This document shows, one piece after another, positions 53,914 through 63,953 of a stretch of DNA of 64,000 nucleotides. Numbering within the stretch: position 1 is the first letter of the stretch; the number at the start of each line of letters is the position of its first letter. The stretch lies in the NCBI RefSeq assembly GCF_000019845.1, contig NC_010581.1:4106154-4170153 (forward strand). The letters run 5' to 3'. A model generated the notes under the pieces. That model searched no databases and had not been told where the DNA came from. It saw nothing but the letters and a program-made list of their open reading frames with translations. The position numbers were made by a program, and so were the translations under genes. This DNA is from Beijerinckia indica subsp. indica ATCC 9039 (lineage in GTDB: Bacteria > Pseudomonadota > Alphaproteobacteria > Rhizobiales > Beijerinckiaceae).

Positions 53914-55047
53914 ATGCCGCAAAACCCTAGTTTTTCAAGCGAGATGCTCGGTGATGCGATGCATTTCAGTCTTGCCGGACATTGGACGCTTGAGTGGTCG
54001 AAAGGCCTTGAAAGCGCCGCCGCCGATCTTCTCAAAGCGCTGGGTAAGGCGCGCAAGGCGGTTTTTAATCTCGCCGGTGTCGAGCGCCTCGATACGGCTG
54101 GCGCCTGGTTGATCGACCGGACCCGCCGGAATCTTTCCGAGCGGGGCGTTTCGACCGAGCTCGATCATGTGCGGCCGGAATATGGCATTCTGTTCCAGGA
54201 AGCCCATTTCCGGACTTTTCCAGAGCCCAAGCGTCAAAACGCTTCCTTTTTTGTCGCGCCGCTGGTGGAAACGGGCAAGACGGTTGTCGAGGCCGGCCGG
54301 GAAACCCTTCGTGGCATGAGCTTTCTTGGGGAGGCCATTGCCTCGCTGGCGCAGAGTTTCGTCCAACGCCAGCATTTTCGGGGCATTTCCCTCGTTTATC
54401 AAATCGAGACCATCGGCTTGCGCAGCGTGCCGATCATCACTTTGATCAATTTTCTGGTTGGCTGCATCGTTGCGCAGCAGGGCCTGTTTCAATTGCGCCG
54501 CTTCGGCGCCTCGACATTTGCCGTGGATCTGCTTGGAATTCTGACGCTGCGGGAACTCGGCGTTCTTCTGACCTCGATCATGATCGCTGGCCGCTCGGGC
54601 TCGGCGATCACCGCCGAAATCGGCTCGATGAAGATGCGCGAGGAGATCGATGCTCTGACCGTGATGGGCCTGCGCCCGATCGAAGTCCTCATCGTGCCGC
54701 GCCTGCTGGCCTTGGTCATCAGCCTGCCTCTCCTGACCTTTATCGCGGATATGGCGGCCTTGGCGGGCGGTCTGCTCGTCTCCTATTCCTATGGCGGCAT
54801 TCAGCCGGTCGCCTTCCTTAATCGCCTGCATGATGCGATCAGCCTGCACACTTTTTATACCGGCCTTATTAAGGCTCCATTCATGGCTTTGGTCATTGGG
54901 CTCATCGCGGCGGTCGAAGGTTTCGCGGTCGAGGGCTCAGCGGAATCGCTTGGTCGTCAGGTGACCACCTCGGTCGTTAAATCGATCTTCATGGTCATCG
55001 TGCTCGATGGATTATTCGCCATGTTCTTCGCGGGGATCAACTATTGA
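53914..55047 (+). CDS. mlaE: Mla-type ABC transporter permease with N-terminal STAS domain
   Basis: Inner-membrane part of a phospholipid transport system that maintains outer-membrane asymmetry. 377 residues: STAS-like domain about 10-100 (HFSLAGHWTLEWSK, VFNLAGVERLDTAGAW), then the MlaE permease with five or six membrane segments (PIITLINFLVGCIVAQQG, MIAGRSGSAITAEIGSMKM, EEIDALTVMGLRPIEVLIVP). The STAS domain fused to the permease replaces a separate MlaB, common in alphaproteobacteria. Start 53914 chosen over 53860. Overlaps the ATPase gene. Confidence 0.94.
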   Translation: MPQNPSFSSEMLGDAMHFSLAGHWTLEWSKGLESAAADLLKALGKARKAVFNLAGVERLDTAGAWLIDRTRRNLSERGVSTELDHVRPEYGILFQEAHFRTFPEPKRQNASFFVAPLVETGKTVVEAGRETLRGMSFLGEAIASLAQSFVQRQHFRGISLVYQIETIGLRSVPIITLINFLVGCIVAQQGLFQLRRFGASTFAVDLLGILTLRELGVLLTSIMIAGRSGSAITAEIGSMKMREEIDALTVMGLRPIEVLIVPRLLALVISLPLLTFIADMAALAGGLLVSYSYGGIQPVAFLNRLHDAISLHTFYTGLIKAPFMALVIGLIAAVEGFAVEGSAESLGRQVTTSVVKSIFMVIVLDGLFAMFFAGINY

Positions 55048-55844
55048 GTGAGGCGCTCGACAGGGAAGTCATCATCCGCGTCCGCGATTTGGTCGTGGGT
55101 TTTGGCGACAAACTCGTGATGAAAGGCCTCGATCTCGACGTCTATAAAGGCGAGGTTTTGGGTTTTGTCGGTGGCTCCGGCACGGGCAAGTCGGTCCTGA
55201 CCCGGACCATTCTTGGCCTTGTCAGGAAACGGAGCGGCCGTATCGAAATGTTCGGTTCGGACATCGACCGGATTAGTGTCAAGGCGCGGGCCCTGATTGA
55301 GCGGCGCATCGGCGTCATGTTCCAGCAGGGCGCTCTCTTTTCCGGCCTTACGGTGAAACAGAACGTGCAAGTGCCGATGCGCGAGCATCTGACCCTTTCG
55401 CCACGCCTCATGGACGAATTGGCTCTGCTTAAGATCGAACTCGTCGGTCTGCCGCGCGATGCGGCCGAAAAATATCCTTCCGAACTTTCTGGCGGTATGA
55501 TCAAGCGTGCGGCACTCGCCCGCGCCTTGGCGCTCGATCCCGAACTCGTTTTTCTCGACGAGCCGACCTCCGGGCTCGATCCGATCGGCGCGGCGGAGTT
55601 CGACGATTTGATCGCGACTTTGCAGAAAACCTTGGGGCTCACCGTCTTCATGGTGACGCATGATCTCGACAGCCTCTATGCGATCTGCGATCGCATTGCC
55701 GCTTTGGCCGATGGCAAGGTGATTGCCGCTGGTCCCCTGCCCACCATGCTCGCCTCGCCCCATCCTTGGCTGCGCGCCTATTTCCACGGTAAAAGGGCGC
55801 GGCAATTGCTGGGTGATGCCACTCTGGCGGAGGCCGTGCGGTGA
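55044..55844 (+). CDS. mlaF: Mla-type ABC transporter ATPase
   Basis: 266 residues; starts at TTG overlapping the permease stop. Walker A GGSGTGKSVLTRT about residue 45, Q-loop VMFQQGALF, signature LSGGMIKRAALARA about 149, Walker B LVFLDEPTSGLDP and switch His in MVTHDLDSLY. Energises lipid transfer by the permease. Confidence 0.96.
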   Translation: MSEALDREVIIRVRDLVVGFGDKLVMKGLDLDVYKGEVLGFVGGSGTGKSVLTRTILGLVRKRSGRIEMFGSDIDRISVKARALIERRIGVMFQQGALFSGLTVKQNVQVPMREHLTLSPRLMDELALLKIELVGLPRDAAEKYPSELSGGMIKRAALARALALDPELVFLDEPTSGLDPIGAAEFDDLIATLQKTLGLTVFMVTHDLDSLYAICDRIAALADGKVIAAGPLPTMLASPHPWLRAYFHGKRARQLLGDATLAEAVR

Positions 55845-56018
55845 CGCATCCTCTCCCAGCCGTGGGCTTTCCCCTGGTTTTCCTCGCCTTGCCCCGGGCC
55901 GTTCGGCCCTGGACTCATGCATGCGGTTTGCCCTATCCAGGGAGCCGCGCCAGCCTTGCCGGGACGGCAGACCGATCTCGCCGCGTTTTGGCGTTCGGGT
56001 TTTTACGGGATTAATGAC

Positions 56019-57080
56019 ATGGAAACGCGAGCCAATTATGCCCTGATTGGCGGCTTTACCCTGGCCGTTATCGTCTCGATCTTTCTCTTCATCCTTTGGT
56101 TCTCCGGCAGCAACCGGCCGGCGCATCAGGTGCCCTTGCGCGTCCTTTTCAATGGATCCATCTCCGGTCTTTCGCGCGGCGGGGCGGTCCTCTTCAACGG
56201 CGTCAAGGTCGGTGAGGTGACGCATATCGATCTTGCCCCGGATGACCCTTCGCGGGTCCAGGCCGATGTGGTGATCGATGCGCGGGTACCGTTGCGCTCC
56301 GATACCAAGGCGCGGCTGGAATTCACCAATCTCACCGGCATTGCCGCGCTTGCCCTGACGGGTGGCAGTTCTGACGCCCCGCCATTGCCCGCCGCAGCGG
56401 ATGGCGGTCCGAGCGTGATCCGTGCCGATCGCTCGGATTTCCAGGATCTGCTCGAAAGCGCGCGGCGGATTGCCACTCAGGCCTCGGAATTCCTCGACAG
56501 GGCCAATGGGCTCGTCGATTCCAACTCGGCCTCGCTTGGCAAGACCATCAAGAATGCCGAGAAATTCAGCGACGCGCTTGCTGCCAATTCCGATGGGATC
56601 AAGGATTTCATGGGCTCCATGGCCGATATTGGCCGGACCATCAAGCCGTTGACTGGCAAGCTCGAGACCCTTGCCACCGATACGGATAAAGTCGTCAAGT
56701 CCATCGAGCCGGACCGCGTCAAATCGATCCTCGAACATGCCGATTCCTTCTCGGGGAAACTCGATGCGGCCGGCAATAAGATCGAGGGCGTGATGGCGAG
56801 CCTTGAAAGCTTCCTCGGCAGCGGTGAGTCCAAGAACGCCCTGAACGATATCAAGGGCTCCTTCTCCGAAGTCGCCTCGGCGGCAAAGGCGGTGCGCCGC
56901 GCGGCCGATAATATCAACCGTTTTGCTGGCTCCGGCCTTCGCCAATATGAAGCCCTGGCGGTCGATGGTCGCAAGACGCTCGACACGATTAGCCAGGCGG
57001 TCCGCTCGATCGAGAACAATCCCCAGCAATTCCTGTTTGGGAAGAAATCCTCGATACCCGAATATACGAGCTCACGGTGA
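56019..57080 (+). CDS. mlaD: MCE-domain lipid-binding protein (MlaD-like)
   Basis: 353 residues: N-terminal membrane anchor about 8-30 (ALIGGFTLAVIVSIFLFILWF), MCE domain about 38-115 (VLFNGSISGLSRGGAVLFNG, LTGIAALALTGG), and a long helical C-terminal part ending in QQFLFGKKSSIP. The MCE ring carries lipids across the periplasm. ATG 56019 has CGGGA upstream; 174 bases lie between it and the ATPase gene. Confidence 0.94.
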   Translation: METRANYALIGGFTLAVIVSIFLFILWFSGSNRPAHQVPLRVLFNGSISGLSRGGAVLFNGVKVGEVTHIDLAPDDPSRVQADVVIDARVPLRSDTKARLEFTNLTGIAALALTGGSSDAPPLPAAADGGPSVIRADRSDFQDLLESARRIATQASEFLDRANGLVDSNSASLGKTIKNAEKFSDALAANSDGIKDFMGSMADIGRTIKPLTGKLETLATDTDKVVKSIEPDRVKSILEHADSFSGKLDAAGNKIEGVMASLESFLGSGESKNALNDIKGSFSEVASAAKAVRRAADNINRFAGSGLRQYEALAVDGRKTLDTISQAVRSIENNPQQFLFGKKSSIPEYTSSR

Positions 57081-57234
57081 GGCGAAGAGCCGTCAGGCCT
57101 TCGCGCCATGAGAGGGTTGCGCGGCCCGGCTGATACGCCTAAGCCTCTAACAGATGCGTAACGAAGAGTTCCCTTAGCCTTTCCTCAAGGTCATGGGACA
57201 AGGGAGTCGATTGCTCCCGTGGAGTGTAGTGGGG

Positions 57235-57831
57235 ATGAAGTCAGAACCGGCTTCCCTTCTTTTGAGCCGAGGCTCATGGCCTGGACTCTTGCTTGGCCTG
57301 TCTGTGACCTTGGCCGGGTGCGCCTCGGGCCCGCCTCCGACTTTTGATTTGAGTCCCTCAGCGGGTCCCTTCAGCGTGCGGGCGCAGCGAGGGCAATTGG
57401 CGATTGCGGAACCGGTCGCGGACGTGCCGATCGACTCGCAGCGCATCGTCGTCCGGGTCCAAGATGATTCCGTTGCCTTTCTGCGTGGTGCGCAATGGGC
57501 GGACCGCCTGCCGAGCCTCGTCCAGACACGGCTGATCGAAACCTTTGAAAACGCGCATCTCCTGCGCGAGGTCGGCCGCCCGGGCATGGCCGCCAATTAC
57601 ACGCTTTCGACCGAAATCCGCCGATTCGAACTTGCCGTCGGGCAAAACCAGGCGGTGGTCGTCATTGCCGCGCAACTCGTCAACGCCACCGGCAAGATCG
57701 TTCATGGCCGGGTGTTTTCCGCCAAAGCGCCTGCGGTGCATGATGATGGCGCGAGCGCTACGGCGGCGCTCGATCAGGCGCTCAGTCAGGTGATGCAGCA
57801 GATCGTCGTCTGGGCCGCACCGCTGATCTGA
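57235..57831 (+). CDS. ABC-transport auxiliary lipoprotein
   Basis: 198 residues. Lipoprotein signal with lipobox LAGC (SWPGLLLGLSVTLAGCASG), then the PqiC-like auxiliary domain (FDLSPSAGPF, QLAIAEPVADVPIDSQRIVVR, WADRLPSLVQTRLIETFEN). Members of this family work beside MCE transporters at the outer membrane; its place after mlaEFD completes the set. ATG 57235 preferred to 57193 because it puts the signal peptide first. Confidence 0.92.
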   Translation: MKSEPASLLLSRGSWPGLLLGLSVTLAGCASGPPPTFDLSPSAGPFSVRAQRGQLAIAEPVADVPIDSQRIVVRVQDDSVAFLRGAQWADRLPSLVQTRLIETFENAHLLREVGRPGMAANYTLSTEIRRFELAVGQNQAVVVIAAQLVNATGKIVHGRVFSAKAPAVHDDGASATAALDQALSQVMQQIVVWAAPLI

Positions 57832-57835
57832 TGCA

Positions 57836-58825
57836 TCAAACGACATGATCGGGCGCGAGGGCACACAGAGTTGCCCCATCGCTCTCGATCTGCAAAGTCA
57901 CGTGGCCGATGCGATAATGATCGCGCAATTCGGCGCTGGTCCGCATCAAAAATTCATCGCCAGGATGTCCCCCGGGCATGAGGACATGCGCGGTTAAGGC
58001 GGTCTCGCTGGTTGAAACCGGCCAGATATGCAGATCATGTAGCCCTTGGACGCCGGGTAGGGAGAGCAGATAAGCGCGCACCGTCTCGGTCTCGATGCCG
58101 GAGGGAACCGCATTCAAGGACATGGCGAGGCTCTCGCGGAGCAGGGACCATGTGCCGAGAATAATCACCGCATTGATGAGGAGGCTGATGGCTGGATCGA
58201 GCCAGAGAAGGCCGGTGAGGGCAATCAGCAATCCACCAATGAGCACGCCCGCCGAAATCAGCGCGTCGGAGGCCATGTGCAGGAAAGCGCCCCTGATATT
58301 CAAATCCTCTTTGCTACCCGAAATGAAAAGCGCCGCTGTCAACGCATTGATGATCATGCCAGCCAGGGCCATGCCCATCATGAGGGAAGCCGTGACGGGT
58401 TCCGGCGTGAACAGGCGCCGAAGCGATTCCCAGCTCAAGGCGCCGCTCACGAGGAGCAGCGCCACGGCATTGAACAAAGCCGCGAGAATCGAGAAACCAT
58501 GCAGTCCATAAGTGTAGCGCGCGGAGGGTGGACGCTTGGCGAGCCGATGGGCGGCATAGGCCATGACGAGACTCAACACATCGGACAGATTATGCCCGGC
58601 ATCGGCGATGAGGGCGACCGAATTGCCAAGGAAACCGAACAGGACTTCCAGGACCACGATCAAAATATTGAGGCCGATGCCGATGATGAAACGCCGGCCA
58701 TAATCAGTAACTGCATGCATATGGTGTTCATGACCATGATCATGGGCATCATGGTCATGAAGCGGGGTGGAGGACGCTTGTGAAATCGTGTGATGCGCGT
58801 GCGGCGGCCCTTGACGATCAGACAT
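57836..58825 (-). CDS. Cation diffusion facilitator metal exporter (CzcD/ZitB type)
   Basis: 329 residues: His-rich N terminus (HDHDAHDHGHEHHMH), six membrane segments, zinc-site residues in ALIADAGHNLSDVLSLVMAY (HxxxD) and AFLHMASDALISAGV, and a C-terminal cytoplasmic domain (LHDLHIWPVSTSETALTAHV). Proton-coupled export of zinc or similar ions. The 3' end meets the lipoprotein gene head to head. Confidence 0.94.
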   Translation of the reverse strand: MSDRQGPPHAHHTISQASSTPLHDHDAHDHGHEHHMHAVTDYGRRFIIGIGLNILIVVLEVLFGFLGNSVALIADAGHNLSDVLSLVMAYAAHRLAKRPPSARYTYGLHGFSILAALFNAVALLLVSGALSWESLRRLFTPEPVTASLMMGMALAGMIINALTAALFISGSKEDLNIRGAFLHMASDALISAGVLIGGLLIALTGLLWLDPAISLLINAVIILGTWSLLRESLAMSLNAVPSGIETETVRAYLLSLPGVQGLHDLHIWPVSTSETALTAHVLMPGGHPGDEFLMRTSAELRDHYRIGHVTLQIESDGATLCALAPDHVV

Positions 58826-58893
58826 CACCCATCCCACGCATCCGCATCGCCTTCTCCTCGTCCCTCAGACGAAAACTGTTTTACAGTCTGGTT

Positions 58894-60107
58894 CTATGAC
58901 GAGTGGGAGGTTGATTCAACGAAATCGGCGGCATTCTCCTGGCAACAGTCGGCCCTCTCCTGAAGGCCCGATCCGTTTGGAACCGCATGTTGCGCGCGCA
59001 TATCCATGGCATTGCCGTGCCAGACGAAACGATCGCCGCACCAGGCGAGGGCATAGATGGCTGGCAGGGAGAAATCGCGCAGCAGGAACAAAAAGGGGGA
59101 ACGCCAGGTGAAAGGCCAGTGCTTGTGCAGGGCGAGCAGACTTTCCGGCCCATACCAGAGGAGAAACAGGGCGGCCATGACGGCCGGCACATTATAATCG
59201 CCGAGCACCGCCGCTAGAAGGCCGAAGGCCAAAGGCAAGGCACCGCCGGAAAAGACTTCAGGGAGAAAATAAAGAGGAAAGGTTTTGCGCCGCATCCTGG
59301 CCCAGCGGACCTGCCGGTTCCAGACGTCGCGGAGCGAACGCAGCCCGAGCGGCTGCTCGAAGGGGGCGTCGACGAGGTGGATCTTGCGGCCCTGCGCCCG
59401 CACGAGCTTCGTGCCGGCGGCATCTTCGGCGATTTCACGGCCCAAGGCGCGGATGCCGCCGCCGGCCTCCAGAATGTCGCGCCGCCAGAGCATGGTCTTG
59501 CCTTGCGCGAAGCCGGCTCCGAGGGCCTCGCCCGTGAATTGCCAGCGGGCCTCATAGGTATTGAGGAAGGCGCATTCGAATTCCGCCCAGACATTATGGG
59601 GGCGCGAGCCGAGCGGCATGGAACAGACGAGTCCGGATTTTTGCCGCCAGGCGGCCAGCAATTGCTGGATATAGTCCTGCGGCATCAAGACATTGGAATC
59701 AGCGAGAATGATCCAGTCGAATTGAGCCGAGTCGCAGCCCCGGACGCAATTGTTTAATTTGGGGTTTTCGCAGACCTTTTCGTCGCCGATCACGAGCCGT
59801 GCCGGCACATGGGGATGGGCCGCGATGAGCCGTTCGACCAGTTTGACGACCGGATCTCCCGCCCGCGCGACGCAGAAGATCAATTCATAGGTTGGATAGG
59901 TGAGGCGAAAGCTCGAGGCCAGGGTTTCCTGCGAAAAGGTCTCAAGACCGCAGACTGGGCGGATGAGGCTCACACCCGGCCCACGCGGTGGCGCGGGCAT
60001 GGGGCTCTGCGGCGGACGGATACGAATCAGGGCGATGAAAGGCTGATGAGATTCATCACGGTCAAAGCGAGGCAGAACAACCCCGCCGCAAGGGCAATAT
60101 GCGTCAC
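58894..60107 (-). pseudogene. Ceramide-glucosyltransferase-like glycosyltransferase (GT21/HpnI type) with a one-base frameshift
   Basis: The body from about 60000 down is an intact GT2/GT21 enzyme: VSLIRPVCGLETFSQETLASSFRLTYP (LIRPVCGLE), LNNCVRGCD, DWIILADSNVLMP, GAGFAQGKTM, QVRWARMRRKTFPLYF, then C-terminal membrane segments. The expected N-terminal membrane helix is in another frame: GTG 60107, with AGGGAG eight bases upstream, reads [21 protein letters not shown], then hits a stop after SLSSP. One extra T in the TTT at 60038-60040 (minus strand) would join the two frames as ...[15 protein letters not shown]. The span, 1214 bases, is one short of a multiple of three. So: real mutation, sequencing error, or programmed slippage. 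Confidence 0.85.
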
Positions 60108-60407
60108 GCCTGGATCTCCCTGTGCTCTGCGTTTCGGTCGTTCCCCCTTGGGGTTTTGGTCCCTTGCCCCTTGATCCTTTGTTCAAGGGGTAGCTTAAGA
60201 CAGTCCATCGCCATGGGGTCCACCTGCTTGAACTCCGGGGCACCGAGGGCGCATAATGAGCCTCTATCGAGCCCATTGTCCTCAAGTGGGCCCTCCCCAA
60301 GCCGCGGCGCGGCGTTGAAAAGATTCAAACCTCGCACGACATCCTTGCATGGACTGGAGCCGCACTTTTGTCTTTCCGGCCGGCCCAGCCATTGTTCAGA
60401 GAAAGCC
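60108..60407. other. Divergent region between the glycosyltransferase and gltX
   Basis: 300 bases carrying both promoters. Long open frames cross it on both strands, but the AGGGAG-GTG start on the left and the usual GltX start on the right argue that it is not coding. Confidence 0.55.
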
Positions 60408-61760
60408 ATGTCTCATCCAATCGTTCGCTTCGCGCCTTCCCCCACCGGACGAATCCACATCGGTAATGCGCGGCCCGCCCTGCTGAATTTCCTTTTCGCG
60501 CGCAAATACCATGGCGAATTCATCCTACGCTTCGATGACACTGATCTCGAACGTTCGAAGGAGGAATATGCGGCGTCGATTGAGGTCGATCTCGCCTGGC
60601 TCGGAATCACCCCCGACAGGACCCTCCGGCAGTCGCAGCGTTTTGCGCTTTATCGTGAGGCAGCGGAGGTTTTACGGTCAAAGGGCCGTCTTTATCCTTG
60701 CTATGAAACCGCCGAGGAACTCGATCGCAAGCGCAAGCGCCAGCAGGCGCGCGGCCTGCCGCCGATCTATGATCGCGCCGCCTTGGCGCTGAGCGAAGCC
60801 GATCGCGCGAAACTCGAAGCGGAAGGGCGCCGCCCGCATTGGCGCTTCAAGCTTGATCCAGGCATTGCGCGCTGGGATGACCTGATCCGCGGCGAGAGCC
60901 ATATCGATGCCGCCTCGCTGTCCGATCCCATTCTGCTGCGTGAGGATGGCAGCTATCTCTATACGCTGCCCTCGGTCGTGGACGATATCGACTGCAAGAT
61001 CACCCATGTCATTCGTGGCGAGGATCACGTTACCAATACGGCGGTGCAGATCCAGCTTTTCGAGGCGCTTGCCGGCCACGGGCATGTTCCCGTCTTCGGG
61101 CATCATAACCTGTTGAGTTCCGCCTCGGGCGAAGGGTTTTCGAAACGGACCGGCTCCCTATCGATCGGCTCACTGCGGGACCAGGGTTTCGAATCGCTTG
61201 CCGTCGCGGCGGCTGCGGTGCTGACCGGCTCCTCGGTCGCTGTGCATCCCGTGAAATCACTCGATGAACTGGTCGCAGGTTTTGATCTGGCGAGCCTGTC
61301 ACGCACACAGGCGCGTTTCGACCCCGCCGAACTGGCGAATCTCTCCGCCCGCACCCTGCATCAGTTGGATTTCGAGACGGTACGCGATCGGCTCGCGGCG
61401 CATGACATCACCGGCTACAAGGCCAAGGCCTTCTGGGAGGCGGTGCGCGGCAATCTGACGGTGTTCCTCGATTGCATCGACTGGTGGCGCGTCGTCGAGG
61501 GCGAGATTCCACCGGTCACCGAAGATACGGCCTTTCTCGATCTCGCGAAAAACAATTTGCCGGAGGAGCCCTGGGACGAAAAGGCCTGGAGTTCTTGGAC
61601 CGGCCGCCTCAAGGATCAGACCGGGCGCAAGGGCAAGGCCCTGTTCCATCCCTTGCGGCTGGCGCTCACCGGCCGCGAGACCGGGCCGGAACTCGCCGCC
61701 CTCCTGCCCTTGATCGGCCGCCTCAAAGCAACGGCCCGACTATCCGGACATGTCGCTTGA
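60408..61760 (+). CDS. gltX: Glutamate--tRNA ligase
   Basis: Charges tRNA(Glu), and in alphaproteobacteria one of two GltX copies may charge tRNA(Gln) for later amidation. 450 residues from the usual start [22 protein letters not shown], with class [44 protein letters not shown] in which FSKRTGS replaces the usual KLSKR motif. The open frame extends far upstream, but residues before MSHPIVRF are not GltX-like. Its 3' end overlaps the converging DUF2865 gene by 38 bases. Confidence 0.94.
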   Translation: MSHPIVRFAPSPTGRIHIGNARPALLNFLFARKYHGEFILRFDDTDLERSKEEYAASIEVDLAWLGITPDRTLRQSQRFALYREAAEVLRSKGRLYPCYETAEELDRKRKRQQARGLPPIYDRAALALSEADRAKLEAEGRRPHWRFKLDPGIARWDDLIRGESHIDAASLSDPILLREDGSYLYTLPSVVDDIDCKITHVIRGEDHVTNTAVQIQLFEALAGHGHVPVFGHHNLLSSASGEGFSKRTGSLSIGSLRDQGFESLAVAAAAVLTGSSVAVHPVKSLDELVAGFDLASLSRTQARFDPAELANLSARTLHQLDFETVRDRLAAHDITGYKAKAFWEAVRGNLTVFLDCIDWWRVVEGEIPPVTEDTAFLDLAKNNLPEEPWDEKAWSSWTGRLKDQTGRKGKALFHPLRLALTGRETGPELAALLPLIGRLKATARLSGHVA

Positions 61761-62889
61761 CCCCATCGGGTCCGGCGGCTTCCTCGGTCGCGCCCTGGTT
61801 CTGGCCATAGCTCTGCGTCTTGGCGAGATCCTTGGCGCCGATGCCCGCGGAATCAGTGCCGGCCGTTGGCACATGCGCCCCGGTGATCGCTTCCTGGACG
61901 GAAGGGTCGTCCTCTGTGATCGATGATGGCGTCCGCGCCGATTGCGCGGCGGCTTTCTGGCGCGGATCGCCCTTCGGTTGCGCCATTTTGGGTTGCGAGA
62001 GTTCCTCCGATTTTTCAGGCGTGACGAGAATATCGCCCCGATGCTCGCGGCCGATCACGCGGTCCGCGTCGGCGAGCGTCTCGGCCCAGGATTTTCCAGG
62101 CGGTTTGCAGGTGCAGGCGGGATCGAAGGTTTTTTGATATTTCGACGCATTGGGCAGGTCCGTATAGGGCGTGCCGTCGAGCGCGACAGCGGTCGAAATA
62201 TCTTTGGACGGCGAGCGCGTATAGACGCCCACCTCGACATTCGGGCAAAGGGCCTGGCAGACTTCAAGCAGCCCTTCGCCGTCATCATCATGGCGCAGGG
62301 AGAGATTGGTCGGGAAGAAACCGCCATCGCATGTGCGCACGCAAACCGCCTGTGCGCCCCGTTTGGGACCGGTTTGCTCCTCGATTTGAGGCCGTTGCGC
62401 CTCGACTGGCGCTTGGGGGACCGGCGGCGGCGGTTCCGGATTGATGCCGAACAAGGTTTCGAAGAAACCTCGCTCGCGCGGCTGGCCACCACGGCAATAG
62501 TAATTATAGGCTTGGACGAGATTGGCCTTGGCGGAATTTTCGGGAGCCTGGCTCGCGGCCGCTTGCATCTGGCTCATGCTGGCCTGCAATTGTTCGAGCC
62601 TTGCATTGATGCCGGGGCATTGCGGCGGTTGCGGCGCGCCGAAAAACGCGAATTGCTGGCGATCGCAGCCAAGTGAACGCGCGGAATGAGTCAGGTGGTC
62701 ATATTCACTACGCTGCTTCTGCAGGGCTGCGGCATAGGGATTTTGTGCTCTGTGGCTATCGCTTGCAGCGATCTGCGCCTGCAAGCGATTACAATCGACG
62801 GGTTGGGCGGCAGAAGGCGTGGAGCCAATCGTCAGGCTCGCCGTCAGCACGAGGCCATAAGCGATCAAACCAGCCTTCCTGAGACGCAT
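61723..62889 (-). CDS. DUF2865-type exported protein
   Basis: 388 residues from ATG 62889 with a signal peptide ([20 protein letters not shown]). Cys-rich middle region [54 protein letters not shown], typical of a family seen in Hyphomicrobiales whose function is unknown. The Cys pairs suggest disulfides in the periplasm or at the cell surface. A disordered Gln/Ser/Ala tail follows. 3' overlap with gltX. Confidence 0.9.
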   Translation of the reverse strand: MRLRKAGLIAYGLVLTASLTIGSTPSAAQPVDCNRLQAQIAASDSHRAQNPYAAALQKQRSEYDHLTHSARSLGCDRQQFAFFGAPQPPQCPGINARLEQLQASMSQMQAAASQAPENSAKANLVQAYNYYCRGGQPRERGFFETLFGINPEPPPPVPQAPVEAQRPQIEEQTGPKRGAQAVCVRTCDGGFFPTNLSLRHDDDGEGLLEVCQALCPNVEVGVYTRSPSKDISTAVALDGTPYTDLPNASKYQKTFDPACTCKPPGKSWAETLADADRVIGREHRGDILVTPEKSEELSQPKMAQPKGDPRQKAAAQSARTPSSITEDDPSVQEAITGAHVPTAGTDSAGIGAKDLAKTQSYGQNQGATEEAAGPDGVKRHVRIVGPLL

Positions 62890-63267
62890 GATCTTTGTGC
62901 CGCGCTGGCACACCGCTTTTGAATCCAAGCGAAACAGAGCAGGAAGGCAGCGGTGCATCGCGAATCTTTCATGCGCTTCGGCCGGGCGGCCATCGGCCAT
63001 CTGGCCGGGGAGGAGTGGCGACATCTATATAGGCGGCTCCTTGCCAGCTTGTCGATTTGTCACGGCTTCATGGCGCAAACATGAGCGCCCTCGCGCGTGA
63101 ATTGCTGTATGGTGGAGCGCCCTATCCCAAAGGGGATGCCCTTTTTGGATCTATCCGGCATGGTTTCAAAATTGCGAGCCTTACCCTCCAAAAGCCCTCC
63201 TTTTTGGTCAATTTGATGTGTTTGGAAACAATCAAGGGGGCATTCCTTGAACAGCGGGTTTTTAACG
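62890..63267. other. Divergent region between the DUF2865 and CreA-like genes
   Basis: 378 bases without a supported gene. Contains two degraded copies of repeat A and presumed promoters. Confidence 0.5.
63115..63228. repeat. Degraded palindromic repeat A, copies 5a and 5b
   Basis: 63115-63165 (GAGCGCCCTATCCCAAAGG then CCCTTTTTGGATC) and 63176-63228 (GAGCCTTACCCTCCAAAAG then CTCCTTTTTGGTCAATTTG, ATGTGTTTGGAAA) follow the layout of repeat A with many changes. Less certain than the other copies. Confidence 0.5.
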
Positions 63268-63789
63268 ATGGGATCTTGCGCGCGCCAATGCGTGGCTTTC
63301 TTCCTCTTGTCCTTGGCGCCACTGGCCGGCGCGGCGCGGGCCGACGATGGACCCGATCTCATCTTCCGCAAATCAACCGTCTTCAAACTGCTGACGCCCA
63401 ACGACAAACTCGCCACTTATGGGATTGATGATCCCATCGTCCAAGGCGTTGCCTGCCATTATACCGTACCGGAGCGCGGTGGCTTGGCGGGAGCGATCGG
63501 CGTGGCGGAGGAAACCTCCGACATTTCGCTCTCCTGCGAGCAATATGGGCCTATTTCCTTCAAGGAGAAATTCGAGCAGGGCGATGTTGTCCTGCGCGAG
63601 CGGCGCTCCCTTCTCTTCAAGCGGATGCAGATCGTGCGTGGTTGCGACGTGAAGCGGAATGTCCTGGTCTATATGGTCTATAGCGACAAACTGGTCGAGG
63701 GCTCGCCGAAAAACGCGACATCGACGGTGCCTGTCATGCCCTGGGGTAGCACCCCTGCCTCCCATTGCGGCGATTGGATCAAGGGATAA
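63268..63789 (+). CDS. CreA-family periplasmic protein
   Basis: 173 residues with a signal peptide (CVAFFLLSLAPLAGAARA). The mature part is CreA-like: DPIVQGVACHYTVPERGG, DISLSCEQYGPI, LLFKRMQIVRGCDVKRNVLVYMVYSDKLVEGSPKNATSTV (LVYMVYSDKLVEGSP). Cys residues may form a disulfide. Function of CreA proteins is not known. A TTG at 63247 with GGGGG upstream is an alternative start. Confidence 0.87.
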   Translation: MGSCARQCVAFFLLSLAPLAGAARADDGPDLIFRKSTVFKLLTPNDKLATYGIDDPIVQGVACHYTVPERGGLAGAIGVAEETSDISLSCEQYGPISFKEKFEQGDVVLRERRSLLFKRMQIVRGCDVKRNVLVYMVYSDKLVEGSPKNATSTVPVMPWGSTPASHCGDWIKG

Positions 63790-63953
63790 GGCCATTAGAA
63801 ACCCCCATTGGCCGAAACCATATGGGAGCACAATCTTCTTTGAAATCGTTTCGGGAACCATCCTTGACGCGCCTCGTCATCCCGCCTATAAACGCGCTTC
63901 TTCAACGGTCCTGTCGCTGGCCCACCCTAAGGGTGCTTCTCAGGGTTTCCTGA

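Noticed and set aside
55041-57029. A 662-codon minus-strand open frame, and similar long antisense frames at 22995-24356, 21819-22982, 18716-19864 and 45365-46870
   Set aside because: All lie opposite well-identified genes (mlaF/mlaD, dehydrogenase, cytochrome fusion, ftsH, porin); they reflect GC-rich codon structure and match no family I recognise.
60108-60407. Long N-terminal extensions of both gltX and the glycosyltransferase through the divergent region
   Set aside because: GltX begins canonically at [14 protein letters not shown], and the glycosyltransferase has a better start (GTG 60107) in another frame that supplies the missing membrane helix.
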